Assembly (NCBI RefSeq): GCF_000417875.1
Contig: NW_006920876.1
Coordinates: 184,683 to 248,682, forward strand
Direction: 5' to 3'
Length of the DNA: 64,000 bases
Source of the DNA: Pseudozyma flocculosa PF-1
Lineage: Eukaryota; Basidiomycota; Ustilaginomycetes; Ustilaginales; Ustilaginaceae
Shown here: positions 55,800 to 64,000 of the stretch, piece by piece
Numbering within the stretch: position 1 is the first letter of the stretch
Layout: each line of letters opens with the position of its first letter
Made by a program: the position numbers and the translations under genes
The notes under the pieces: model-generated
What the model was told of the DNA's origin: nothing
Seen by the model: the letters and a program-made list of their open reading frames with translations, nothing else
Databases searched by the model: none

Positions 55800-58262
55800 C
55801 TACCGCCGCCTCGCGCCTCGTTTGGCCTGCCAGGCCTTCTTCTTGAAGTAGGCCGCCTTGTCGCTGCCGCCCGTCCGGCCCTGCGATCCTCCCCGACCCG
55901 ATGTGGTCGACTTCGCTCGACCCCTGCTGCTCCCCCTGCCTCGGCCTCGACCCAAGGTGCTGGTTCCCGCCTGGCGACTCGTCCTCGCCCCACTCGACCC
56001 GCTTTCCTGGTCGTCGTCATCATCATCGTCGTCGTCGCCGCCCTGATCCTCTTGCTGGTCGTCGGCCCACGTACTCTCCCACGTCTTTCCCTTGCCCCGG
56101 CCGCGCCGCGTGGTGGTAGAGAAGCTGTCGTCGTCGTCGCCGTCGCTCGCCTTGCGCTTGCCCGTAGCCTGTCGATGAAACATGGCCTGCGTGTCCTGGC
56201 TGAGATCGCTGATCAGCTTGATGCTCAGCCCTCGCCGCCCTTCGCCAGTGTCCGGCGATAGGAGGCACGGCAGGAGGTCGGGGTCGGGGTCCTCCACCAC
56301 TTGGACATCGTCGTCGTCGTCAGGAGCAACGGCAGTGCAGCCGTTGTCGGCCGCAGCTTCGGCCGCCGATGGCGCTGCTGACCCGACTGCCGGTGTTTGT
56401 GCGACGCTCGGGCGCAGGGGTATCGTCAGCCTCGGCCGCGGTGCAGAGGTCGTGGACGGCCCCGGCGCACCTGCATCGCCCTTGCGACGACTGTCGTCCG
56501 CCTGCAGCCCCGGCCCTGGCCCACCGTTGTCTCGCTCGTCGTCGATAAAGATCGGATCAGAGTCTGGGCCGCCATCGGCCGCAATCGCCGCCTCGATCCG
56601 CCGCAGCTCGTCCTCCTCGTCGATGCCGAGCATCCAGTCCTGCTCCTCGAAAGCACGCAGCCCGATCGAGTCTTCGGAGCTGGAGGGTGCATCCATCGAA
56701 GCCCGTGGCGCGGAAGTCGGCTGCGCAGCGCCGTGCGTGCTATCGCTGGCCTCGTTCTCAGAGCATCGCTGAGCGTCTCGTGCTGTCCGGGCCGGCGGCG
56801 AACGGTCCTGGGTTGGACGAGTTGCCGAGGCTGAGCCAGAAGCGCGAAAGAGGGACAGATCGAGCCGCGCCTGAGTCGCATCGACGGTGTTGGAGCCTGC
56901 CTGACGAGGAGCGGCCGTGACGTTGCTGCTCGAAAGGCGCAGCTTGCCTGGCGAGCTGGGTGCCCTGGGCCTGCTCGCAGTCCTGGGATGGCTCGGGGCG
57001 GCGCGCTCAGGAGACTTGAGGAGCACGTCAAACGCGTTGCTCTCCTTTCGCTTCGGCGACGCGCTCGTGGGTGGGCGGCGTGGCTTCAGACCATGCCCAT
57101 TGCCGCCGCAACCGTCGTCGTCGTCGCTGTCGATGCAAAGAACTGGCGACTTGGTGGTGGGGGTCCTGACCCCGACTCCAGGCGTGGATGTGGCTGTCCG
57201 CTGCGGCCGCCTGTTCTCCTTGTCCGAGACTCCGGATTCCTTGCGTGACGAGCTGCCGCCTGAGGCGATAGATTTGGCATGTCGGTTGGCGGGCGTCGCG
57301 GCGGATGTCGCTGGCGAAGCAAGAGCGCCGCCTGGACCGGGCTTGCTGCGGTTCGATACCGAAGGCGGGAATCGGGGGCTAGACTGGCGCTGCTGCACCG
57401 ACTTGTCGCCGTCGGCCCCGCTTTTGAAGCCAGAGATCTGGGCATCGAGCTGATCGAGCAGCCCACCGGCCCTGCGCGGCACGGGCGTAGCCTTGGCAAA
57501 GGCGTCGGGCGCGTTCGAGTCGTTTGCTGCGACGGCTCGACGAGGCGTTGTGGCTCCCGCTGGCGGTGGTACGACAAACGTCTTTGGCCCGACGCAGGCC
57601 GCTTGCATCTGGCCGAGTCCGAGCTTTCCCGGGCTAGGCGGTTGCACCTCCTGGAGCGATGGGCTAGGGAGATCGTCATCTGTGTCCGCAACCACGGCAT
57701 CGCCATAGACCTTGGCCGATCCGCTGCTTGGCGGTTTCTTGAGGCCGACGCCGATGAGCCAGCGGTCCCTCATGTAAGGCGTCGGAAACAGTCCGGTCTG
57801 TGACCACGGCGCACCGACGTCGGCCCCATCGATGCTGAAGCTCGACCTGGGCCCATTGTCCGCGCCGGCGCCATCCGCGGCGGGTGGTGGATGTGGGAGT
57901 GGGCCATCCTGGGCTCTCGGAGACGAGTCCCAGCCTAGCTCGCGCAGCAGCCTGCGGCGCTGGTCGGTCTCCTGCGTCGGTGCATCGCCCTGAGATGAGC
58001 TCTGACCCTGCTGGCTGCCATTAGCTGGATCACATGGCGCGTTAGCGTTGTCCGCAGCGAGGCCAGGGGCAAGAGTGGGCGCAGGGTCGGGCGCCAGCCG
58101 TGATGCGCTCGTGGGCGGCGGTGCGGGAGGAGTAAGGACGCCGTCAAGATCGCTGGCGAAACCTTCCCAGAGGGTAGCGTCGCTCGAGGGGTCATCCTGA
58201 GCCCCGCGGCGTGCTCTCCTGCTACTGGCAGCGTCCGAGGGCGCCAGCGAAAGGGTGGGCAT
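55800..58262 (-). CDS. Disordered Ser/Pro/acidic protein with RG-rich C-terminus (820 aa)
   Basis: Single exon, ATG at 58260-58262 (MPTLSLAPSDAASSRRARRG). Mostly low-complexity: Pro/Ser-rich in the first half, with a small hydrophobic segment LFPTPYMRDRWLIGVGLKK near residue 160. Acidic clusters recur (CIDSDDDDGCG, DPIFIDDERD, DDDDDVQVVEDPD), the last two looking like SUMO-interaction motifs. A possible structured stretch is LSIKLISDLSQDTQAMFHRQ. The last 60 residues are RG-rich (RGRGRGSSRGRAKST, then AYFKKKAWQAKRGARRR). The composition fits a nuclear chromatin or DNA-repair scaffold, but I recognise no domain. Confidence 0.7.
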   Translation of the reverse strand: MPTLSLAPSDAASSRRARRGAQDDPSSDATLWEGFASDLDGVLTPPAPPPTSASRLAPDPAPTLAPGLAADNANAPCDPANGSQQGQSSSQGDAPTQETDQRRRLLRELGWDSSPRAQDGPLPHPPPAADGAGADNGPRSSFSIDGADVGAPWSQTGLFPTPYMRDRWLIGVGLKKPPSSGSAKVYGDAVVADTDDDLPSPSLQEVQPPSPGKLGLGQMQAACVGPKTFVVPPPAGATTPRRAVAANDSNAPDAFAKATPVPRRAGGLLDQLDAQISGFKSGADGDKSVQQRQSSPRFPPSVSNRSKPGPGGALASPATSAATPANRHAKSIASGGSSSRKESGVSDKENRRPQRTATSTPGVGVRTPTTKSPVLCIDSDDDDGCGGNGHGLKPRRPPTSASPKRKESNAFDVLLKSPERAAPSHPRTASRPRAPSSPGKLRLSSSNVTAAPRQAGSNTVDATQARLDLSLFRASGSASATRPTQDRSPPARTARDAQRCSENEASDSTHGAAQPTSAPRASMDAPSSSEDSIGLRAFEEQDWMLGIDEEDELRRIEAAIAADGGPDSDPIFIDDERDNGGPGPGLQADDSRRKGDAGAPGPSTTSAPRPRLTIPLRPSVAQTPAVGSAAPSAAEAAADNGCTAVAPDDDDDVQVVEDPDPDLLPCLLSPDTGEGRRGLSIKLISDLSQDTQAMFHRQATGKRKASDGDDDDSFSTTTRRGRGKGKTWESTWADDQQEDQGGDDDDDDDDDQESGSSGARTSRQAGTSTLGRGRGRGSSRGRAKSTTSGRGGSQGRTGGSDKAAYFKKKAWQAKRGARRR

Positions 58263-58766
58263 GGTGTGGGTTGGCTGGCGCGCGTATCAGGTCGAGACCA
58301 TGTTCCCAAATTGCGCTGGAAGGGAGGCCCCTGGATCGGATCAGCGCCGTTATACGGCTCGGTGCCTATCCCTGTGTGAGCATCGGCGAGGGCAGGATTG
58401 AAGCGAAAGAGGGGAAGGGCAGGCTGGCGAGGAAAAGCAGGGAACGGTGTTGGTTGGGGGTGAGGAAGATGCTCGCCGAGGAGCGAGCGGCCTCGCCTGG
58501 CAGGCCTCGCCCCCACGGGAAAATGTGGAGTGTCTGCCTGCCAGCAGAGAGGTGGCACCAGACCAACACGACACGCAGCCAAGACCGCCAGCCAAGCGCG
58601 TAGGCCCAGCCTCGACCATGGCGCAAATTGGCCTGGCCAGCTCAACTTCACCTCACTCTGGGCAGCACGTTCAGCGACATGGACCGCCAATCACCCCGCT
58701 CTCCATGGGATGTCTCCAGCTCGCTGTGTATAACGTACATCGCTGCACCCGACGCCGACAGCTCGA
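58263..58766. other. Intergenic region
   Basis: About 500 bp with the promoter of the disordered-protein gene and the 3' end of TRM10. Nothing notable. Confidence 0.5.
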
Positions 58767-60161
58767 CTACTGCTCGCTGGCAGGCGGCTGGTCAGCAGCG
58801 TCCGCCCGCGGTGCAGCCTCGCCATCGACCGGCTCTGCTCGCAACTTGGCGTCTGCGCTCGGGTCGCCGCCCTCGAACCTCCTCCTCGGGATGCCTCTGC
58901 CGATAGCCTCGACCCAGTCCTCGGTCTCGGTCCAGCCCAGCAGGATGTCGACGACCTGGTTGACCGTCAGCACCTTTCTCCCTTGGTAGCCTCCCTTCTT
59001 GGCCGCGCCGCCGTCGTGTGCCGCCGCAGTGGGTTGCGACGTCTCGCCCTGCGCCCGCAGCCGTCGTTCAAACTCCTCGAGGTTCTCCTCGGTGATCGGC
59101 AGCTTGGCCCGCCGAACCCCCAGCCGCGCCGCCTTGTTCGAGCAGAGGCCCTTGTACCGGTTCTTGTCGACGATGCCGCCAATGACGTACGTCTTGCCCT
59201 CCTCGAGGCAGGTCAGGGTATCGTCGGTGTCGGCCGTGAGGTACACGACATCCTCCCTGGCGAGCTGGAGGGGGCCGGGCGTGGGCGATGCGTCGGCCGA
59301 CGAGGTCGAGGCACCGTCCGCGGCTGGAGTCTCCGAGGGCGCTGCTGGCACAGCTTCGGCCACCATGCCCTCGAGTCCACCGCGCTCCCGTATCGTGATG
59401 CCCTTCCACGCTCGCCAGACGCCTCGCATCTTGCCCTCCATCCACGTGCCGGTGGGCGAGTCAAAGATGGTCGGATCCCCTCCCGTCTGGCCCTGCTGGC
59501 CCTTGTGTCCCTCTGGCGCCGACGCCGACGCCGCTGCGACGTAGGCGGACCCTGGGACGTGGCCGCGGCCGGCGAGGATGACATCGTCAAAGGGCCGGTG
59601 CGAGGTGCGGTTGCTCGAGTAGAGGTACATGACCTGCTGTCCGAGGGAGGCCACTTCCTTTTCGCTCATGAGGTCGTCGAAGCCGAGGTCGATGACGAGC
59701 CTGGCGCCAAAGGGCTTGCGCTTGGGTTTCGCCTTGGCGGCGTCCTTGCCGCGCTTCCTCTTGCCCACTGTGGCTGCGTCGGTGCCCTGCTCGGCGGCCT
59801 GCTGCTGCCGCTGCTGGTACTGGTCGCGCTTCTTTTGCTTTCGCTTGTCCCTCTCTGCGCGGCGCCGGTCGAGCTTGGTCTCTTCAAAGTACTGCTTCTT
59901 GGCGAGCTTCTTGGCGGCGGACTTGGAGAGGCCCGGCGGTAGCGTCGATGCGTCAATGTGGATCTGGTGGCGCTTGCTGTGCGGGTGCGAGCTCGAGGCC
60001 ATCTGAAAGGGCGGCGGCGTCGGCTGGGCAGGGGTTGCGGGTGTGGTCGCTGCCGCAGGTGCAGGCGTGGCCGACGACGACGAGTCAGGCTCCCCCGCGG
60101 ACGGCACTGCAGCGGATGAGGACGCCATCGAGGACGAGGCCGACGCCGGCGAGGTGTCCAT
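58767..60161 (-). CDS. TRM10: tRNA (guanine-9-N1)-methyltransferase Trm10 (464 aa)
   Basis: Single exon; start MDTSPASASSSMASS. After a Pro/Ala-rich lead of 70 residues comes a Lys/Arg coiled stretch (KKLAKKQYFEETKLDRRRAE), typical of Trm10 N-termini and thought to bind tRNA. The SPOUT methyltransferase core has RLVIDLGFDDLMSEKEV, YLYSSNRTSHRPF, VVYLTADTDDTL, YVIGGIVDKNRYKGLC (catalytic Asp at about 332), ARLGVRRAKLPI and LTVNQVVDILLGW. A 90-residue insert (about 205-300) rich in Ala/Gly/Pro separates the sheet strands and makes it longer than yeast Trm10. The enzyme methylates G9 of tRNAs with S-adenosylmethionine. Confidence 0.95.
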   Translation of the reverse strand: MDTSPASASSSMASSSAAVPSAGEPDSSSSATPAPAAATTPATPAQPTPPPFQMASSSHPHSKRHQIHIDASTLPPGLSKSAAKKLAKKQYFEETKLDRRRAERDKRKQKKRDQYQQRQQQAAEQGTDAATVGKRKRGKDAAKAKPKRKPFGARLVIDLGFDDLMSEKEVASLGQQVMYLYSSNRTSHRPFDDVILAGRGHVPGSAYVAAASASAPEGHKGQQGQTGGDPTIFDSPTGTWMEGKMRGVWRAWKGITIRERGGLEGMVAEAVPAAPSETPAADGASTSSADASPTPGPLQLAREDVVYLTADTDDTLTCLEEGKTYVIGGIVDKNRYKGLCSNKAARLGVRRAKLPITEENLEEFERRLRAQGETSQPTAAAHDGGAAKKGGYQGRKVLTVNQVVDILLGWTETEDWVEAIGRGIPRRRFEGGDPSADAKLRAEPVDGEAAPRADAADQPPASEQ

Positions 60162-60854
60162 GGTGAGCGCCTGGTCCAGGGGATGGGTCGATGGCGGGGT
60201 GACGAGGGTGAGGGTCAGTGGTCAAAGAGAGAAGAAAGAGGTGGAGGGATCGACGCTTTGAAGCCCCAACGCAGCCGCTGGGCCCGGATGAAAAAGACCC
60301 TCGTTTTCCCACCATAAATCAACCTTCGCTCTCGCTCTCACCAACCAGCACAGCCACCCGCCTGTTTCGGGCACGCCTCGCGCGTCTGCCTCCTTGGTCG
60401 ATGAGGGCCTGCGCCGAGGACTACTGATCCACGGCACGGTGCTGCACCGATGGCCACTTTGAGCTTGGTCTCCCGCACACACGTACGCAAGCAAGCAGGG
60501 GGACCCCCAAAGACCGTCGCCCCGGGGCCATAGGTGGACAAGCGCTACAGGCCGACGATCCGTCCCGAATCCAAACGTGCTCAGAACGACGCTGACGATG
60601 ACCTGTGCTGTCATTCCCTGCCATCGCCCCAAAGACGACATCAAAACAGTCTACCTCGCTCTCCACCATCGCTCCTGAAGATCGCTATGCTGCTAGATTG
60701 TGACGCCGCAGGATCTCGCCACCTGGTCGAGTCGTGAGTCTGCCAGCCCAGGAGATGTCCGCGAGGCAGGCGTCGACCTCTTGCGCCGCCATGTGAACCA
60801 GGCCAAATTGGTCCCATTGACGGCCTTTGAGCGAAACGCATGCCCGAATGGCAA
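60162..60854. other. Intergenic region
   Basis: No gene seen. Contains the TRM10 promoter and the 3' UTR of the small secreted gene to the right. Confidence 0.5.
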
Positions 60855-61112
60855 TCAGGGGCAGTTGTTCAGCGTGCCTCCGGCCTCAGCGCAGCCGTCG
60901 CAGATGTCACCCTGGCACCGGAACGAGTGCGTCGTGAGCTTGGCGCCGGCCGTGTCGATCGAAGGGCACGACCAGGCAAGGTGGTCAAACTCGCAAGAGC
61001 CTTCGAAATCGCCAATGTAGATGTACCTGTCGGCCTTGGCGCCGGGGAGGCTGGACAGGGCGATGGCGGCGACGGCGGCCACGAAGAGCGACGACTTAAT
61101 GGTGAAGTACAT
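60855..61112 (-). CDS. Small secreted Cys-containing protein (85 aa), effector candidate
   Basis: The ATG at 61110-61112 starts a clean signal peptide (MYFTIKSSLFVAAVAAIALS, ending LPGAKA, cut likely before DRY). The mature peptide of about 58 residues has six Cys in the pattern C8C...C4C2C9C with the ending ICDGCAEAGGTLNNCP. An upstream frame exists but is not needed, because an intron acceptor (GTGCAG) abuts the ATG (see 61113-61201). The C-terminal motif CxxC..AG resembles FCDACKDAGSAKGC of the gene at 62160-62528, so the two may be distant paralogs. Role unknown; small size, secretion and Cys content suit a fungal effector or antimicrobial-type peptide. Confidence 0.7.
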   Translation of the reverse strand: MYFTIKSSLFVAAVAAIALSSLPGAKADRYIYIGDFEGSCEFDHLAWSCPSIDTAGAKLTTHSFRCQGDICDGCAEAGGTLNNCP

Positions 61113-61201
61113 CTGCACGCACTCGAGCTCGAAACCAGAGCTCAAACATGAGTTCTTCGCCCGGAAAAGAACCTGGTATGGCGTCGAGCCGTTGCACTCA
61201 C
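61113..61201 (-). other. 5' UTR intron adjoining the start codon
   Basis: GTCAAG|GTGAGTGC at 61202/61201 and GCGTGCAG|ATG at 61113/61112, 89 nt. There is no in-frame ATG upstream, so the first exon would be untranslated. Confidence 0.5.
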
Positions 61202-62159
61202 CTTGACGGCGCGATACAGGGGTAAGGCTCGGAAAGGGCTGGTAGGACGATGTGGCGTGTTGTTCGAGATATGGAGTGCAGTGATTGGACGAGGAGAGAG
61301 AACGCAAGCGCAAGAGGGGCTGCCTTTGTACCTTTCGCCTCGACCACGTCAGGCATCCCCTGCACCCCTCCCACTTTCGGGATTCGCCTCCGACGTCTTC
61401 CACTAGTCACTCTCGTAAGCATGATGGACGGTGCCAGCAGGGCTTCTAGCCCACCGGCTCTCTGTCTGGCCGACCCACCTCCAAGTGGGCGGTCATTCCT
61501 CTTTGACCGGAAGGCGTCCCGCAGCGGGCCACCTGCGCCGACCTGTGTGGCAACTTCGTGTGCAACCCACTTCGTCTGGCTCGGTGGCTATGACGGCAAT
61601 GCAGAGATGGATCGAGAGCAACAGCCGTCGGGGCAGCCCGGCTAGTACTCTCCTTGAGCATAAGGATGCACAGTTCAATGAACCATGACCCACGCGTACA
61701 GCTCAGTCAACGCATGCAGAGTGAGTGTGGGTCGACGACATCCTACCTCTAGAGTGCGAAGCGCGAACCGCTTGCGCTTGTGGCTTCCGATATCGCGCCT
61801 CAGGTCGTTTCACGGAGCTGGGACGGCCAGGCATCAAACGGTCTGCCGGGCGAAAGTATCTCAAAGGTGGCCATCCGCGGACGGGCCGCCAACGGGGGGT
61901 TTGCAACCTCTCCGCCTACGTGTTGCGTGCCATCGCATCGGTGGACAAAGATTCTGCACTCAGACAGCCAAAAGAGGATGCTAACAACAGCTGCATTGCC
62001 CCTGGGCCGTTCTACGGAAAGCCGCGAGCGTCCAAGAGACATTCATGACAGGGGCAGCCGACGAATGACGACGCGCTTTCCACGCTTCATATGCTGCCTT
62101 GGACGCGCGACCGCGCACTTCCATTCCCGAGCGAGTCGAGGAGGGGTGGGCAAGGAAGT
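61202..62159. other. Intergenic region between the two small secreted genes
   Basis: About 950 bp. No credible gene; a minus frame at 61493-61693 has a hydrophobic run but a poor start and no Cys pattern in common. Confidence 0.4.
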
Positions 62160-62528
62160 TCAGGAGTAGAGCGAGCGGCAGCCCTTAGCGCTACCGGCGT
62201 CTTTGCATGCATCGCAGAACTGCGCCTTGGTCATGTCGTGACAAACGAGCCACCTGATCGGCTCGCCATTCAAGCCTTGGCCCCAACCCTCGTCTTGGCA
62301 GCTGACATGGAATGGGCTGAGCGCAGGCATGTTGCGGTTTGCCTCGCAATAGAGGATGGGAGTGTCCATCCTGTACCGCGCGATGAACGCTTGAACGCTG
62401 GCAGCCTCGAGCAATACCAGGGCGACAGTGATAGTCAGGAGGAAGGGAAAGCTGTTGCGGCCGTTCGTCTCGACTGCAATCGGGAGGGAGACGATCAGCA
62501 CACCTTGCTCGGACGGCTCAGCGGACAT
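62160..62528 (-). CDS. Small secreted Cys-containing protein (122 aa), probable relative of the one at 60855
   Basis: The ATG at 62526-62528 (MSAEPSEQGVLIV) precedes a hydrophobic segment FPFLLTITVALVLLEAASVQ, so the signal sequence starts about 32 residues in; a shorter N-terminus is possible if the start is misjudged. The mature part has about six Cys: ILYCEANRN, HVSCQDEGW, WLVCHDM, FCDACKDAGSAKGC. The end CDACKDAGSAKGC pairs with CDGCAEAGGTLNNC of the neighbour. A TATA box (GGTATAAGAAG) lies about 115 nt upstream. No known family. Confidence 0.6.
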   Translation of the reverse strand: MSAEPSEQGVLIVSLPIAVETNGRNSFPFLLTITVALVLLEAASVQAFIARYRMDTPILYCEANRNMPALSPFHVSCQDEGWGQGLNGEPIRWLVCHDMTKAQFCDACKDAGSAKGCRSLYS

Positions 62529-64000
62529 GTAGCAGACTCGATTCACCAAAGGTCTGTGTGGTTATCTTTCCGTCTTCTTCGAGGGAGGCGTACAAGTTGT
62601 GGAAGAAGTGCCGTTCGTTGGTCGCCTCTCTGCCGCTTCTTATACCGCCTTAGAAGTGAGGTGAGGCCCCAAAGTGCGTGTTTGACCCCACTAGGAGGTC
62701 TTCGGCCGTTGTCGCTCTGGAAACCGCTCAACAGAACGCCCACATCTCTGTATAACTGAGATGCTGGCCTCTCAAGCAGCCATGGAGACCCAGCCCGGGG
62801 GCAGAAAAGCCTCCGTCGACCCCCTTGGATCTCTGGAATTATGCAATGGCCAGCTCGGTAGATATCCAAGGTCGCGCCGTTGCTACACGTGTTGACTCTG
62901 TGCCGAAACGCTGCCGCGATAGATTCGCGTCTGCCTAGTGCACTTGCCACTGTCACCAAAGGGAGAGACGCACCTTCTCTGACCGTCGGCATGCTCGCGG
63001 TGGCTGGGAGCAACCTCAACATCATGGGCGGGTTGCTTTGTGAGCGTCCGGGCAAGAGCTGCAGAAGAAAGCCGTGTCCATTTTGCAGCTGTTGTCATCT
63101 TCGAAGCCGTTGGGCGTGCAATGAGACAGCGACCCGTTGTTTCAGGAGGCAGACCGGGAGTGATGCAAGAAAAAGATTCCCCTTGAAGAAGACCCACTCG
63201 TCGGCTCGGGCGTCGGGAAGTGTTCGGACGGACGAGTCGATTCAGCAGCCGTACCAACCGACGATTGCGGCTCAAACTCGCTGCTCCATCCACTGTATGA
63301 TATGTAGCTGGTGCGTGCTTGACCGATGGCGTGTACAATCGTGTGGGGCGTTGGGAGTGTGAGTCGTGACCGGAGAGCGCTTTGTGCCGCCCTCTCACCG
63401 TTCTAGATAGTGCCCCGTTGGCTAAGTCATGAGTCCGGCTGGGCAGCGAGCAAGCGTGCACCTCCGATGAGCGCGCGCGGCCCGGTTGCAACGGCCCCAC
63501 TCCCGGTCGTCGGGTGGGGGCGGTGACCGACGGCGGGGACCATGACGACCGCTGGCCTGCGGTGGGTGCGAGAGGCCAGAGGCTAGGCTAGGCTTAGGTT
63601 GGCCGAGATACACACACACACCACCCCCACCTCTCTATCGCCCGCGGCTGCAGCGCCAAATTGAATAATGAATAAAATATTCAAGCGCAAGGCAGGCAGG
63701 CAAGCTTTCGGCGATGAAAAGGCCGGGCCAAGCAGGCTTTCGACGAGCGTCCCGCGGGCTGCTCGGCCTCGTTCGTCTTGCCAGCGCACCACCACCCTTG
63801 GCTAGCGCTACCCGATCCGACTCGCTGGCCAGACCTCTCGCCACGGATCTCGACCGGCAACCCGCCAAGCCCGTAGCCAGCCCAATCTAGCCAGCCTGCC
63901 GGCGAGGCCTGGCCAAAACTCGGCCCCACCCTCGCGACGGCGACCGGGCGGGGTGCCGTCGGTGACGCGCCCCTCGTCTTGACCTGCAACCCACCACCCA
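62529..64000. other. Right end of the window without gene
   Basis: Past the TATA box at 62636-62646 no coding frame is convincing. A short (AC)n run is at 63609-63621. The extreme right is GC-rich low-complexity DNA. Confidence 0.4.
62636..62646 (-). promoter_or_regulatory. TATA box of the small secreted gene (GGTATAAGAAG)
   Basis: Perfect TATAAG on the minus strand about 115 nt before the ATG; shares GTATAAGAAG with 2365-2379. Confidence 0.5.

Noticed and set aside
62465..62494. A 30-nt GT-AG segment (GTGTGCTGAT...TTGCAG) in the small secreted gene
   Set aside because: Too short to be spliced; in frame without it.
62543..63055. 170-codon minus frame upstream of the last secreted gene
   Set aside because: Covers the TATA box and leader of the secreted gene and has no recognisable feature.

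Overview
The window is nuclear DNA of a basidiomycete fungus. The base composition is GC-rich and CpG-rich. Most genes carry short GT-AG introns of about 60-190 nt (usually 85-140), and intergenic regions are full of simple repeats. The gene set is fungal: ATG10, ATG18, a Zn2Cys6 regulator, TRM10, RRP41, an APC permease and small secreted proteins. A Ustilaginomycotina-type (smut relative) genome is the best guess, from gene style, low-complexity proteins and secreted candidate effectors; this is inference, not proof. Intron models below were made by hand and every spliced model closes in frame.

Layout. 0-2.3 kb: two neighbouring, same-strand secreted proteins sharing an N-terminal motif (the first runs off the left edge). 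2.5-9.3 kb: a large low-complexity/coiled-coil protein with an apparent frameshift, and a WD40 protein of the DCAF6/DCAF8 type. 10-14.7 kb: an ornithine cyclodeaminase/mu-crystallin gene tail-to-tail with ATG10, which is head-to-head with ATG18. 14.9-18.4 kb: a dynactin p22/p24-like protein and an amino-acid/GABA-type permease. 18.4-21.6 kb: no gene seen. 21.6-36.7 kb: a leucine-zipper-like nuclear protein, a Gln/His-rich protein, FRG1 and a Zn2Cys6 transcription factor. 37-46.3 kb: a 1204-residue coiled-coil protein, a peroxisomal (AKL-ending) acyl-CoA ligase-like enzyme and exosome subunit RRP41.

46.5-52.4 kb is the accessory part: a completely CpG-free block that may be a mutated Copia relic, a probable solo or terminal LTR, a broken TNP2-type (CACTA/Plavaka-like) transposase, a large orphan Cys-containing gene, and an assembly gap (385 N) that removes that gene's 5' part. 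53.4-60.2 kb returns to housekeeping: the 49 kDa subunit of complex I, a disordered RGG-like protein and TRM10. 60.8-62.5 kb holds two small secreted Cys-rich proteins that look like distant relatives. The last 1.4 kb shows no gene.

How genes fit together: ATG10 (Atg12-Atg5 conjugation) and ATG18 (PI3P effector) are both autophagy factors sharing one 719-bp divergent promoter. The secreted proteins at both ends are effector candidates; two of them share the 10-mer GTATAAGAAG upstream. Most other neighbours have unrelated roles.
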